A stretch of DNA of 64,000 bases. Source: Actinomadura montaniterrae (GTDB lineage Bacteria; Actinomycetota; Actinomycetes; Streptosporangiales; Streptosporangiaceae). Of the stretch, positions 26,425-35,836 are shown one piece after another (the stretch's first letter is position 1; each line of letters begins with the position of its first letter). The translations under genes and the position numbers were made by a program. The DNA lies in the NCBI RefSeq assembly GCF_008923365.1, contig NZ_WBMR01000018.1, positions 18,754 through 82,753 of the forward strand, read 5' to 3'. The notes under the pieces were generated by a model that saw only the letters and a program-made list of their open reading frames with translations, was not told the origin of the DNA and made no database searches.

Positions 26425-27999
26425 GTGTCCGAAAGTCCTCACTACGACGTGGCCGTGATCGGGTACGGCCCGACCGGCGTGACCGCCGCGAACCTGCTCG
26501 GCGCGCTGGGCGTCTCGGTGGTGATCATTGAGCGCAAAGCGTCCGTCTACAGCCGGGCGCGGGCGATCTCGACCGACGAGGAGGTGATGCGCGTCTGGCA
26601 GCAGGCCGGGCTCGCCGAGCGGTTGAAGCAGGACATGCTGCCCGACAGGCCGATCGACTTCGTCGACGCCGCCGGTCGGTCCTTCATCAGCGCCGTCCCC
26701 ACGCCCCGTGAGCAGGGGCATCCGCCCCAGATGTTCATCTACCAGCCCGCCATGGAGGACGTGCTGCGCGAAGGCGTGCAGCGGTATCCGAATGTGGAGG
26801 TGCTGCTAGAGCACGAATGCCTCCGGGTGCGGCAGGACGACCAGGGCGTCGAACTGCTGGTCGCCCAGTTGGGGCGGGACCGGCTGACCCGTGTGCGCGC
26901 GTCGTACGTCATCGCGGCCGACGGTGGTTCCAGCCCCACACGGGGACAACTCGGCGTCGGCTTCGAGGGACGCACCTACGAGGACCGCTGGCTGGTCATC
27001 GACACCAAACTGCTCAATGAGTGGCCGGGGTACGACCGGCTGCGCTTCCACTGCGACCCGGACCGCCCGGCGGTGGACTGCCCGACGCCGCTGGGCCATC
27101 ACCGCTGGGAGTTCCCGGTCCTGCCAGGCGAGGACGGACAAGAGTTGGTGACAGAGGCGGCCATCTGGCGGCTGCTCGGCCGGCAGGGCATCACCGGCGA
27201 GAACGTCTCGATCCTGCGTGCGGTGATCTACAGCCACCACGTCCGCTTCGCCGACCGCTGGCGAATCGGGCGGATCTTCCTGGCCGGCGACGCCGCGCAC
27301 GTCATGCCGCCCTGGATCGGGCAGGGCATGGCCGCCGGCGTCCGCGACGCCGCGAACCTGTGCTGGAAACTGGCCGCCGTCCTGTCCGGCGCCCTGCCGG
27401 ACTCGGTCCTGGACAGCTACCAGGCCGAACGCGCCCCGCACGTGCGGAACATGACCAGGCGGGCCGTCCTGGTCGGACGGATCATCACCGAACGGCGCCC
27501 TTGGATCACCGCGCTGCGCGACCCGGCCTTCCGCGGGCTGGGCAGGCTGGGCCGTCTCAACCGGGCTCTCCAGGCCGCCTCGTGGATCCCGGCCTGCCGT
27601 TACCGCGACGGCTTCTTCCGCACCATCGAAGGCACGGCCGCGCCGGGCCGCAAGGTGCCGCAGCCCTGGGTCCTGGACGAGTCGAACGCGCGGGTGCGGC
27701 TCGACGACGTCCTCGGCGCGGGCTGGTCGCTGCTCCACCTCGGCTCCTCCCCCGACGAAACGTGGCAGGCCGCAGCGGATACCGTCCTGCAGGTGCTCCC
27801 CGCTGGGGCGGCCCCCAGGCCAGGAGCGGTCGTGGACACCGACGGCACGCTGACCGACTGGATGCGGGAGATGCGGGCGGTGGCTCTCGTGCTGCGGCCG
27901 GACCGCATCGTCTACACCGCCGCGACCGCGACCAGCCCCCTGACCTCCCCTCCTCCCTTCCTCAACCGCCAGACCACTTCGCGAGAGAAGGCGGCATGA
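26425..27999 (+). CDS. FAD-dependent aromatic hydroxylase (MhpA/PheA-type, class A)
   Basis: 524 aa from GTG 26425 with GGAGGCGG upstream. The FAD-binding GYGPTG is at residues 13-18, followed by IIERKASVYSRARAISTDEE, the central YVIAADGGSS (DG motif) and IFLAGDAAHVMPPWIGQGM (GD motif). The thioredoxin-like C-terminal domain of phenol hydroxylases is suggested by the last 130 residues. The closest known type is 3-(3-hydroxyphenyl)propionate hydroxylase. It needs only NAD(P)H, unlike the two-component hydroxylase of the opposite module. First gene of a plus-strand operon, coupled to the hydrolase by ATGA. Confidence 0.87.
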   Translation: MSESPHYDVAVIGYGPTGVTAANLLGALGVSVVIIERKASVYSRARAISTDEEVMRVWQQAGLAERLKQDMLPDRPIDFVDAAGRSFISAVPTPREQGHPPQMFIYQPAMEDVLREGVQRYPNVEVLLEHECLRVRQDDQGVELLVAQLGRDRLTRVRASYVIAADGGSSPTRGQLGVGFEGRTYEDRWLVIDTKLLNEWPGYDRLRFHCDPDRPAVDCPTPLGHHRWEFPVLPGEDGQELVTEAAIWRLLGRQGITGENVSILRAVIYSHHVRFADRWRIGRIFLAGDAAHVMPPWIGQGMAAGVRDAANLCWKLAAVLSGALPDSVLDSYQAERAPHVRNMTRRAVLVGRIITERRPWITALRDPAFRGLGRLGRLNRALQAASWIPACRYRDGFFRTIEGTAAPGRKVPQPWVLDESNARVRLDDVLGAGWSLLHLGSSPDETWQAAADTVLQVLPAGAAPRPGAVVDTDGTLTDWMREMRAVALVLRPDRIVYTAATATSPLTSPPPFLNRQTTSREKAA

Positions 28000-28853
28000 C
28001 CTCCTCGACGCTGTCCGAGAAGACCGTGCGCGTGAACGGGCAGGACCTGTTCGTCGCCGAAGCCGGGAGCGGCCCTGCCGTGGTTCTGCTGCACGGCGGA
28101 GGCCCGGGGGCGTCCGGCGTGTCCAACTACGTCCGCAACATCGACGCCCTGACCGTGCACCACCGCGTCATCGTCCCGGACCTGCCCGGCTACGGACGCT
28201 CCAGCAAGCACGTCGACCAGAGCGACCCGTTCGGCCACCTCGCCGGCGCGGTGCGCGGGCTGCTCGACGAGCTCGGGCTCGGCTCGGCGCACCTGATCGG
28301 CAACTCCTACGGCGGTGCCGCCGCGCTACGCCTGGCCCTGGACTCCCCCGGCCGCGTCGATCGTATGGTCCTCATGGGACCCGGTGGCATCGGCACCACC
28401 CGATCATTGCCCACGCCGGGCCTGCGGAGTCTCCTGTCCTATTACGGTGGGCGCGGTCCGTCGCGCGACAAGCTCGCCACATTCATCCGCCACTACCTCG
28501 TCCATGACGGATCCGCCGTCCCCGACGAGGTCATCGACGACCGCTACCAGGCCAGCGTCGATCCCGACGTCATCGCCGACCCGCCGCTACGGCGCCCGTC
28601 CGGGACGTCCGCGCTGCGCACGCTCTGGCGCATGGACTTCACCCGCGACCGCCGCCTGACCAAGCTCAGGACGCCGACGCTGGTCATCTGGGGCGCGGCG
28701 GACAAGGTCAACCACCCGCGCGGGGGCCTCGCCCTGGCCACGACCATGCCGGACTGCGATCTGCTGATGATCTCGCGAACCGGCCACTGGGTGCAGTGGG
28801 AGCGCGCCGAGCTGTTCAACCGCTCTGTCCGGGAGTTCCTCGATGAGCACTGA
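27996..28853 (+). CDS. Meta-cleavage product C-C hydrolase (MhpC/BphD-like)
   Basis: 285 aa; ATG 27996 overlaps the hydroxylase stop. It has VVLLHGGGPGASGVSNY, LPGYGRSS, the elbow IGNSYGGAAALRLAL, VIWGAADKVNHP and ISRTGHWVQWERAELF with the catalytic His. This is the second C-C hydrolase of the region; it differs clearly from the one at 22233-23072 and is paired with the extradiol dioxygenase that overlaps its 3' end by 11 bp. Confidence 0.86.
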   Translation: MTSSTLSEKTVRVNGQDLFVAEAGSGPAVVLLHGGGPGASGVSNYVRNIDALTVHHRVIVPDLPGYGRSSKHVDQSDPFGHLAGAVRGLLDELGLGSAHLIGNSYGGAAALRLALDSPGRVDRMVLMGPGGIGTTRSLPTPGLRSLLSYYGGRGPSRDKLATFIRHYLVHDGSAVPDEVIDDRYQASVDPDVIADPPLRRPSGTSALRTLWRMDFTRDRRLTKLRTPTLVIWGAADKVNHPRGGLALATTMPDCDLLMISRTGHWVQWERAELFNRSVREFLDEH

Positions 28854-29847
28854 GTCGGTCTTCGGCCGCGTCCACCTCGGCCACGTCGTCATCGAGACGC
28901 GCAAGTTCACCGACTGGCACCGCTTCGGCGCCGAGGGCGTCGGCCTCCACGCCGACACCCTCGACGCCGACACCATGCGCTTCCGCCTGGACGACCACCG
29001 GTGCCGCTTCCTGCTGCAACGCGGACCGGCCGAGGACGTCACCGCCGTCGGCTGGCACGTCGACGACCACGCCGCGTTCGAGCGGATCCTCGCCCGCGTC
29101 CGCGACCGCGGCGTCCCACTCCGGGAGGGCACCGCGGAGCAGGCGGACCTGCGCGGCGTCGAACGCCTCTGGCGCTTTCCCGGCCCCAAGGGCATCACCC
29201 AGGAGATCTACACCGGCCCGCGTCTCGCGGCCGAGCCACCGCTCCTGCGCACCGGCGGGTTCGTCACCGGCCAGGACGGCATGGGCCACATCGCCCTCAC
29301 CTCCACCCGGCCCGCCCAACTGCGCGGCTACTACGCCACGCTCTTCGACGCCCGCCTCACCGACTACATCGACGAGACGATCAGCGGCGTCAAACTCAAG
29401 ATCCGCTTCCTGCGCGTCAACCGCCGCCACCACTCCATCGCCGTCGCCGCCACCCGCGGCCTGCGCCTGGACCCGATCCGCACCCGCGTCCAGCACCTCA
29501 ACGTCCAGGTCGCCGACCTGGACGACATGACCCGCTCCTACCAGCGCGTCAAGGAACTCGGCTTCCGCATGGCCCTGTCGGTCGGGCAGCACACCAACGA
29601 CCGGGAACTGTCCTACTACGCGGTGACGCCATCGGGTTTCGAATGGGAGGTCGGCTGGAATCCCATCGTCATCGACGAGACCACCTGGGAGCCGAGCACG
29701 CACCGCGGCATCAGCATCTGGGGTCACACGCCGGTCGGGCAGACCGTCGTCGACAAGCTCGCCCAGTTCAAGCAGGCCGCGGCGTCGCTGACCCGCCAGG
29801 AGCAGACCGTCCCGGCCCTCAGCGGGAAGGGGATCCCGGACGACTGA
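28843..29847 (+). CDS. Type I extradiol dioxygenase, second copy type (334 aa)
   Basis: Two VOC repeats. The likely iron ligands are His149 (GMGHIAL), His218 (VQHLNV) and Glu269 (GFEWEVGW); His196-197 (RRHHS), His250 (GQHTND) and the Tyr pair at 258-259 match the active-site positions of the BphC group. It is about 30 residues longer than the enzyme of the minus module, with a polar C-terminal tail. It overlaps the hydrolase gene and precedes the amidohydrolase gene by 43 bp. Ring substrate unknown, presumably the product of the MhpA-like hydroxylase. Confidence 0.85.
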   Translation: MSTESVFGRVHLGHVVIETRKFTDWHRFGAEGVGLHADTLDADTMRFRLDDHRCRFLLQRGPAEDVTAVGWHVDDHAAFERILARVRDRGVPLREGTAEQADLRGVERLWRFPGPKGITQEIYTGPRLAAEPPLLRTGGFVTGQDGMGHIALTSTRPAQLRGYYATLFDARLTDYIDETISGVKLKIRFLRVNRRHHSIAVAATRGLRLDPIRTRVQHLNVQVADLDDMTRSYQRVKELGFRMALSVGQHTNDRELSYYAVTPSGFEWEVGWNPIVIDETTWEPSTHRGISIWGHTPVGQTVVDKLAQFKQAAASLTRQEQTVPALSGKGIPDD

Positions 29848-29890
29848 GCCCGTCCGCGCGACCCCACGACATCGACCAAGGAGAATGAGC

Positions 29891-30817
29891 ATGGGTCGGA
29901 TCGACGTTCACCAGCATCTACTGCCCGGCGGGTACGTGGAATGGCTGCGTTCAGAAGGCATCGGCCAAGCAGGCGGGCGAGAACTGCCCGCCTGGAGCGC
30001 CGACGGCGCTATCGCGCTGATGGACGACAACTCCATCTCCACCGGCGTGCTTTCGCTGTCCACGCCCGGTACCCACCTCGGCGACGACGCCCGCGCCCTC
30101 GACAAGGCCCGCGAGGTCAACGACTTCGGCGCCGAGCTGGCCAAGGACCGTCCCGACCGGTTCGGCTACTTCGCCACCATCCCCCTCCCCTACGTCGACG
30201 GCGCCGTCCAGGAAGCCGTCCGGGCCCTGGAGGAACTGGGCGCCGACGGGGTCGTCCTGCTCGCCAACAACCGCGGCACCTACCTCGGCGACCCGGCGTT
30301 CGAGCCGCTCATGGCCGAACTCGACCGCCGCTCGGCCGTAGTGTTCGTCCACCCCGCCGAGCTCCCCGCGCCCGCCGTCCCCGGGCTGCCGCCGTTCGCC
30401 GCCGACTTCCTGCTCGACACCACCCGCGCCGCCGCCAACCTCGTCCTGCACAACGTCCCCCGCCGCTACCCGAACCTGAAGATCATCCTGTCGCACGCCG
30501 GAGGCTTCCTCCCCTACGCCGCCCACCGCATCGCCGTGACCTTCATCGGGCAGGGCCGCGACTCCGGCGAGGTGTTCGAGGACCTGTCGTCCTTCTACTT
30601 CGACACCGCTCTGTCCGGCAGCCCGACGGCGCTGCCGAGCCTGCTCGCGTTCGCCCGTCCCGGGCACGTCCTGTTCGGCTCGGACTGGCCCTTCGCGCCC
30701 GACCTCGCCGTCAAGTACTTCACCGACGGCCTGGACGCCTACGAGTCCGGCGACACCGACCTGCACCAGGCCATCGACTCGGCCAACGCCCTCGCCCTCT
30801 TCCCGCGCCTGGCCTGA
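29891..30817 (+). CDS. Cytosolic amidohydrolase-2 family protein, paralogue of 20502-21611
   Basis: 308 aa from ATG 29891, chosen because AAGGAG is seven bases upstream; ATG 29885 would be too close to it. It opens RIDVHQHLLP (metal HxH) and has FVHPAELP, LSHAGGFLPYAA and FGSDWPFAPD, the zinc site of ACMSD/resorcylate-decarboxylase-type enzymes. It lacks the Tat leader of its paralogue. Last gene of the plus module, which has no hydratase/aldolase genes of the classical meta pathway. It may decarboxylate or hydrolyse a pathway acid (inference). Confidence 0.82.
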   Translation: MGRIDVHQHLLPGGYVEWLRSEGIGQAGGRELPAWSADGAIALMDDNSISTGVLSLSTPGTHLGDDARALDKAREVNDFGAELAKDRPDRFGYFATIPLPYVDGAVQEAVRALEELGADGVVLLANNRGTYLGDPAFEPLMAELDRRSAVVFVHPAELPAPAVPGLPPFAADFLLDTTRAAANLVLHNVPRRYPNLKIILSHAGGFLPYAAHRIAVTFIGQGRDSGEVFEDLSSFYFDTALSGSPTALPSLLAFARPGHVLFGSDWPFAPDLAVKYFTDGLDAYESGDTDLHQAIDSANALALFPRLA

Positions 30818-30818
30818 A

Positions 30819-30858
30819 ACGTCGGTAGGCCCCGCCTGGTGGCGGGGCCTACCGACGT
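30819..30858. terminator. Bidirectional terminator-like hairpin
   Basis: Perfect 18-bp arms (30819-30836, 30841-30858) around a TGGT loop, starting just past the stop of the amidohydrolase gene and ending 28 bp before the stop of the convergent MFS gene. No clear T-run. It probably serves both genes. Confidence 0.7.
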
Positions 30859-30886
30859 GCGGACGCGGCCGCTTCGCTCTCGGCGG

Positions 30887-32488
30887 TCAGCGACCCGACA
30901 GCACAGAGACCTCCGCCTCGTCCTGCTCCGGCACCGACCGGGCGGGACGTCGGCCGGGAAGGATCAGGGCCACCAGGACGGTCCCGACCGCCAGGATGAT
31001 GCCGCCGACCAGGCTGGCCTGCGCGACCGCGTGGGCGAAGGCGCTGTCGGCGGCCATGACGAGGGCGTGGGCCTGCTCGGGACCGCCCGCCGGGTTCCGT
31101 CCGACCTGCTCCGCCACGCCCAGCGCGCCGCCGATGGAGTCCTTGGCGGCGTCCAAGACGGCGGGCGGCAGGTGCCCGGCGAGCGCACCGCCCAGCCTGT
31201 CCTTGTACGCGGTGGCCAGGACGGAGCCGAGAACGGCGATGCCAAGCGAGCCTCCGAATTCCAGGGCCGTGTCGTTGATGCCGCCGCCGACGCCGAGTTC
31301 GGCTTCAGGGAAGGCGCCCATGATGGTGTCGGTGCAGGGCGACGTACTCAGCCCGATGGCCGCGCCCAGCAGGAGCAGGGTCGGCAGGAAGTCGGTGTAG
31401 GTGGAGCCCGCGTCGACCCGCGTGAGCAGGAAGATCGCGACGGTGCCGAGCACCATCCCGGCCACCACGACGGGCTTCATGCCGAGCCGCGGCGTCAGGC
31501 GTCCCGTCACCGCCGCGCCGGCGAAGACCGCACCCGCCAGCGGCAGCAACCGCACACCGGTCTCCAGTGGGCCGTAGCCGAGGACGAACTGCAGATGCTG
31601 ACTGCTGTAGTAGATGGTGCCGAAGGCGCCCAGGAAGAAAAGCAGCACGGCGATCACCGCTCCGCTGAACGCCCGGTCACGGAACCTTCCCAGGTTCAGC
31701 AGCGGACGCGGGTGACGCCGTTCCCACGCCACGAATGCGGCCAGCCCGGCGGCCGCGACCACGGCCGCGGTGATGGCGGCGATGCCCCATCCGTAGTGCG
31801 GCCCCTCAATGATCATGTAGACGAGGGAGCCGACGGTGACCACCGACAGCAGCCCGCCGACCAGGTCGAGTCGTCCCATCGCCGCGGCGCGCGACGGCGG
31901 CACCAGCGCCAGCACGGCAACAGCGGCGACCACGGCGATCGGCACGTTGATCAGGAACGTCGAGCCCCAGCCGTGGTCGCCCAGCAGCCATCCGGCCAGC
32001 AGCGGACCGGCGGCGATGGCCAGCCCGGACGTCGCCGACCAGGCCGTGATCGCCCGAGCTCGCTCCCCGCGCGGGAACATCCCCACCAGCAGCGACAGCG
32101 TCGCCGGCATCACCACCGCCGCACCGACTCCCATCGCCGCCCGCGCGGCGATGACCGCCGCCGCGCTGTGCGCCAGACTGCCGGCCACCGAGGCGCCCGC
32201 GAAGACCACAAGTCCGGTGACCAGCGCGCCGCGGCGGCTGTACTTGTCGCCCACCGCGCCCAGCACCAGCATCAACGCCGCGTACGGGACCGTGTAGCCG
32301 TCGATCACCCATTGCAGGTCGCTGCCGCTCAACCCGAGATCCCGCGTCATGTCCGGCGCCGCGACCAGCAAGGACGTGTTGGCCATCAGCACCATCAGCA
32401 GGCTGAGGCACAGCACCGCGAGCGCCCACCACCTGCGGGCGTAGGGCGTTTCCATCCGCTCCACCGGCGTCGAGGCGATCCCTCGCAT
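30887..32488 (-). CDS. MFS exporter, DHA2 (EmrB/QacA) type, 14 predicted helices
   Basis: 533 aa from ATG 32488 with GGGAGGGAAG upstream. It shows the first-helix LMVLMANTSLLVAAPDM, LQWVIDGYTVPYAALML, LGAVGDKYSRRGALV (loop 2-3 motif) and MGVGAAVVMPATLSLL of DHA2 drug-proton antiporters, with about 14 hydrophobic segments. The end is an Arg/Glu-rich tail. Transcription is divergent from a TetR gene, and two TTGCACAT-type palindromes lie in between. It probably exports a toxic compound, possibly an aromatic from the neighbouring pathway. Confidence 0.88.
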   Translation of the reverse strand: MRGIASTPVERMETPYARRWWALAVLCLSLLMVLMANTSLLVAAPDMTRDLGLSGSDLQWVIDGYTVPYAALMLVLGAVGDKYSRRGALVTGLVVFAGASVAGSLAHSAAAVIAARAAMGVGAAVVMPATLSLLVGMFPRGERARAITAWSATSGLAIAAGPLLAGWLLGDHGWGSTFLINVPIAVVAAVAVLALVPPSRAAAMGRLDLVGGLLSVVTVGSLVYMIIEGPHYGWGIAAITAAVVAAAGLAAFVAWERRHPRPLLNLGRFRDRAFSGAVIAVLLFFLGAFGTIYYSSQHLQFVLGYGPLETGVRLLPLAGAVFAGAAVTGRLTPRLGMKPVVVAGMVLGTVAIFLLTRVDAGSTYTDFLPTLLLLGAAIGLSTSPCTDTIMGAFPEAELGVGGGINDTALEFGGSLGIAVLGSVLATAYKDRLGGALAGHLPPAVLDAAKDSIGGALGVAEQVGRNPAGGPEQAHALVMAADSAFAHAVAQASLVGGIILAVGTVLVALILPGRRPARSVPEQDEAEVSVLSGR

Positions 32489-32509
32489 CGTTCTTCCCTC
32501 CCACAAAAC

Positions 32510-32555
32510 TTGCTCATCCATGTGCAAATTTAGATACATGCACATCGATGTGCAA
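32510..32555. promoter_or_regulatory. Two TTGCACAT-N2-ATGTGCAA palindromes
   Basis: The first at 32510-32527 has one mismatched pair; the second at 32538-32555 has a perfect 16-bp core (32539-32554). They are 28 bp apart and fill the space between the divergent MFS and TetR genes, so they are probable TetR operators. Confidence 0.65.
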
Positions 32556-32566
32556 GTATTGAAGGC

Positions 32567-33208
32567 ATGGCGAACCTCACAGAAGGCACCCCGCAGCGCA
32601 GTCACGCACGCTCCAACCGCGCCCGCATCCTGGCCGCCGCCCGCCAGGAGCTGAGCCGCGATCCGGAAGCGAGCATTGAGGACATCACCCGCGCCGCCGG
32701 AGTCGTTCGCCGCACCCTCTACGGGCACTTCAAGAACCGCCAGGCGCTGATCGCCGCACTGGCCGAGGAGGCCCGCCATGCGCTGGAACAGGCGTTCACC
32801 CGGGCCCGCCGGCCGGACGCCGACCCGGCGACCGCCATGGCGCGGATGACCCTCGCCGTCTGGGAGGTCGGCGACCGCTACCGGATGCTGATCTCCCTCG
32901 CCCGCCGCGACCTAGGCGAGGAGGGCGTCCGCGCCGTCCTCAGCCCCGCCCGCGAGGAAACGATCTCGATCCTGAACCGCGGCCAGCAGGAAGGCCTCTT
33001 CGCCGACCACCTGCCCGCCCCCGTCCTAGCCCAGGCGCTGGAGGCGTTCCTGCTGACCCTCGTCGAGACCAACGACTCCCCAGGCTGGACCGACGCCACT
33101 GGCGAAGCCGCCGCGACCGCCGCCCTCATCGCCACCGGCATCCCACCCGCCGACGCCGCCGACCGCGTCCACGCGATCACCGACCAAGGCGGCGCCACCA
33201 CACTCTGA
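32567..33208 (+). CDS. TetR-family regulator of the MFS exporter
   Basis: 213 aa. The HTH is EASIEDITRAAGVVRRTLYGHFKN split over two helices, followed by an acidic ligand domain. It starts 11 bp after the second palindrome. Divergent from the exporter gene 79 bp away, the usual layout of a drug-efflux repressor. No downstream partner. Confidence 0.85.
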   Translation: MANLTEGTPQRSHARSNRARILAAARQELSRDPEASIEDITRAAGVVRRTLYGHFKNRQALIAALAEEARHALEQAFTRARRPDADPATAMARMTLAVWEVGDRYRMLISLARRDLGEEGVRAVLSPAREETISILNRGQQEGLFADHLPAPVLAQALEAFLLTLVETNDSPGWTDATGEAAATAALIATGIPPADAADRVHAITDQGGATTL

Positions 33209-33548
33209 AGCTCCTGCCCGCCACCAGCCCGGTCGCAGCGGTCGTTTCCGACCACGTTCTGCCCTTCCGGCGAGCGAACGGCTTGATCTTGTCGGAGCGG
33301 CTGTGGACGCCGGTCTGGGTGTGGGCGCCGCTGCTGGCTCGCTGGTGGTCGGCTCGCGGCAGGAAGCCGGTGCTACCGCGGCAGAACCGCGAGCAAAGAC
33401 TGGCATGCAGACGCTGTGGTCGCATGGGGTGGGCCGGACCGCGTGTGCGACGCGGCCACCGCCGCACCATCGAACCGCGCCCGCCGATGGGCTGGGGCCC
33501 CGGGCGGGTGGGTCACGCCGACCGGCTCGTGGGCTGGTCGTGTGCTCG
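33209..33548. other. Gap with no supported gene
   Basis: Between the TetR gene and the integrase-like remnant. Frames are open on both strands but none reads as a protein family or has a ribosome site. Probably the degraded 3' flank of the accessory element. Confidence 0.35.
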
Positions 33549-34759
33549 TCAGGCCGACCGGCCGATGACCCTGATCACCGGCAGCGAGGCGGTGCGTGCC
33601 TGGTCGGCTGGGCACGCCGTGATCGCTGGGCGTGGCTGCAGACCCGTTTGGGCGCCGAGTGCGGTCAGTGTTCGCGCCACGCCGGCCTGGGTGAGGGGGT
33701 GGTCGCCGGACGAATCGGTTGGCGGGATCGTCGCCAGCAACGGGCCTCGCAGTCCACGGGGGTGCTGATGCAGCCGTTCGGCACGGCAGGCCAGATAGGC
33801 GCGCATCGCCTCTTGGGCCGGTGGCGGGATGCTCAACAGCGGCACATCCGGGTGGTCGCGGCCCAGCCGTCGTGTGAGGGGGTGTCAGTGTCGGCGACTC
33901 CGATGGTCTCGGCCAGGTCGGCGGCCAGCAATACCGGTACGGCAACGGTGGTGTAGTAGAGCGCGGTGACAAGTGCGGCGTCTCGCCAGGCGCTCTCGGA
34001 GCCGAGCCGCTCGGCGCGCCCCAGGGCGTGTTCGACCAGCACGGCGCTGGCGGCGAGGCTGTAGGGAGCAACGGGTCGACGGGCTCTCACCGGGCCTTTG
34101 CCCAGACGGATGTCGGCGGCCGGGTTGTGGTCGCTGGCCCCATGTTCGATCAGGAAGTTGTACCAGGAAGACAGCAGACCCCGCCGGGCGGCCAGAGTGC
34201 TGGCGGCGACGCCGAGGCGGCTTCGGCCGGGGCCCTGGTTGGGCAGATACTCCAACCAGATTTCGGTGGTCTCGCGGTCGGGCACATGCGGGTAGTAGGT
34301 CCTTGACAGCCACTGTTGCAGAGTGCGCAGGTAGCTCGCGCGGCTGCTCGGCTTCTTGGTCAGCAACCAGGCGACAGTCAACTCCTCCCACGTCGGGGTC
34401 GGCGGCCGAAGGCAGTGTTCGCACTGGTCGTCATGTCCGCACTGGTCATGGTGGGCCGGGCGGTGGCCGCCGCCGTCGGACGATGCGGCGGGCCGGCTCG
34501 ACAGCTGGGCTTGTGCCAGTTGCTCCATCTGATCGCCCAGGATGGTGTGCATTTGCGCGCGTATTGCTTCGGCCTCGTCAGGTGCGTACGGCACCAGACC
34601 GCCGATGGTGACATGAGCACGGGAGCCGACCGGGGCGCGGGAGGCGCGGTCTTGGGGTTCGGAATCGGGGAAATCGGAGTCTGGCAGGGCGGGGTCGGTC
34701 ATTGCGAGGCCCTTGTCGGTGAGGCTTGTCAGTAGGGCTTGGCGGTAGGGCGTTACCAC
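33549..34759 (-). pseudogene. Tyrosine-recombinase-like protein, frameshifted and lacking catalytic residues
   Basis: Starts at GTG 34759, overlapping the stop of the XRE-type gene. The N-terminal 140 residues are polar with a Cys/His cluster (HHDQCGHDDQCEHC). A core-binding domain follows (WEELTVAWLLTKKPSSRASY ... ARRGLLSSWYNFLIEHGAS) and then the start of a catalytic domain (WRDAALVTALYYTT). The frame ends near 33835; the next part continues in another frame as RRLGRDHPDVPLLSI to 33549. Where integrases have R, H-x-x-R and Y, neither frame has them: TTVAV replaces TGLRV and no HxLRH motif is seen. A decayed or non-catalytic integrase relative. Confidence 0.6.
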
Positions 34760-35577
34760 TCGGGTCCGGCGGGCCGAGGAGGCTGCCGCACCGTGGCCGT
34801 TCCGGCCGGCTGGTCGGCGGGCTGGTCGGTCAGGCGCAACGCGAACAGCATGTCGGTGTGGGGGATCAGCCGCACGGGCCGGCCCGCGGTCTCGTGGTGG
34901 GCGGGTGCCTGTGCGGCTCCCCGCCAGATGAGAGGCTCTGCGGTGCTCCAGGGCACCAGGGGCGGCCCGGCGTGCGCACCTACCGCATGGGCGCGAATGG
35001 CGACCAGCAGAAGGGGCGTGTGGTCAGCTGACAACGACCGCACCTGCCCCATCAGCTCGCAGAGCCGATCGGTATAGCGGTTCAGGTCCGTGCGATCGCA
35101 CGTGATCAGCTCCAGTCGGCCGTGAGCGTGCCGCACCGTCATCACATTGCCCAGGCGAAGCATCTGCCCTATCAGCTCCAACACGGCGTCCAACTCGTTG
35201 GCGCGCAGCTGGAGGGCGGTCATCACCGTTGCTTCGGTCAGCGCACCGTAGGTCAGCAGCGCCGCCAGTACGGCACGGGCGGTGTCCCAGCTGACGTGTC
35301 CGAATTCCGGGGCGGGGCTTGGCACGCCCGGGTCTTGTTCGCTGGTGCCCGTCCCGGCAGCGGGATCGTCGGCGATCAGCAGATCGTCGACGGCCAGCCC
35401 GAGAAGGTCGGCGATCGCCACGAGCTCGGCCGCGGTGAGGTCGTGCAGCCCGTGCAAATGCTGCCGCAAATTCCACCCGTCCAGGTGGAGTCCGGCACGC
35501 ATGGCCAGCGTGCTCGGAAGCAGATCGCGTTCGGCAGCGCGTTGCCAAAGGCGGTCGAGGTCAAGTCGGCGCGGCAT
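34753..35577 (-). CDS. XRE/HTH-type protein of the accessory element
   Basis: 274 aa from ATG 35577. Its first 70 residues form a helical domain (LWQRAAERDLLPSTLAMRAG ... LTAAELVAIADLLGLAVDDL) like a degenerate Cro/C1 HTH. The middle holds a winged-helix-like part (LLTYGALTEATVMTALQLRA ... LGNVMTVRHAHGRLEL). The C-terminal third is Pro/Ala rich. It overlaps the upstream small gene by 17 bp and the integrase-like gene by 7 bp. Probably a DNA-binding component of the element; function unknown. Confidence 0.6.
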   Translation of the reverse strand: MPRRLDLDRLWQRAAERDLLPSTLAMRAGLHLDGWNLRQHLHGLHDLTAAELVAIADLLGLAVDDLLIADDPAAGTGTSEQDPGVPSPAPEFGHVSWDTARAVLAALLTYGALTEATVMTALQLRANELDAVLELIGQMLRLGNVMTVRHAHGRLELITCDRTDLNRYTDRLCELMGQVRSLSADHTPLLLVAIRAHAVGAHAGPPLVPWSTAEPLIWRGAAQAPAHHETAGRPVRLIPHTDMLFALRLTDQPADQPAGTATVRQPPRPAGPEW

Positions 35578-35836
35578 AGCTGCCCTGTTCCAGCCCCGGG
35601 ACGGTATGGATGTTGGGATGCGGCGGATCGGCCACCCAGTGCACGGCGATGTCGGCGTACCAGGGCAGGCCCGGGCTCCGTGGCAGCGGGAACTGATCGG
35701 TCGGCAGTCCACATGCGCTCGCCGCCTCCCACACCAGGCCTGCGCGGACCCCGATCCCCTCGGCCAGCAGCCGACCGTAGGACGGGGGGTCGCTCAGCTC
35801 AGCGTATGACCGGCCAGCAGGTGGCGGGCGCACCAT
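35561..35836 (-). CDS. Small element protein, 91 aa or less
   Basis: Overlaps the upstream 55-aa gene by 43 bp and the downstream gene by 17 bp. The sequence has a Tyr/Leu-rich start and a GLPWYADIAVHWVADPP stretch, reads as soluble, and matches nothing I recognise. The true start may lie after ATG 35836. Its position in a chain of overlapping genes is the main support. Confidence 0.4.
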   Translation of the reverse strand: MVRPPPAGRSYAELSDPPSYGRLLAEGIGVRAGLVWEAASACGLPTDQFPLPRSPGLPWYADIAVHWVADPPHPNIHTVPGLEQGSYAAPT

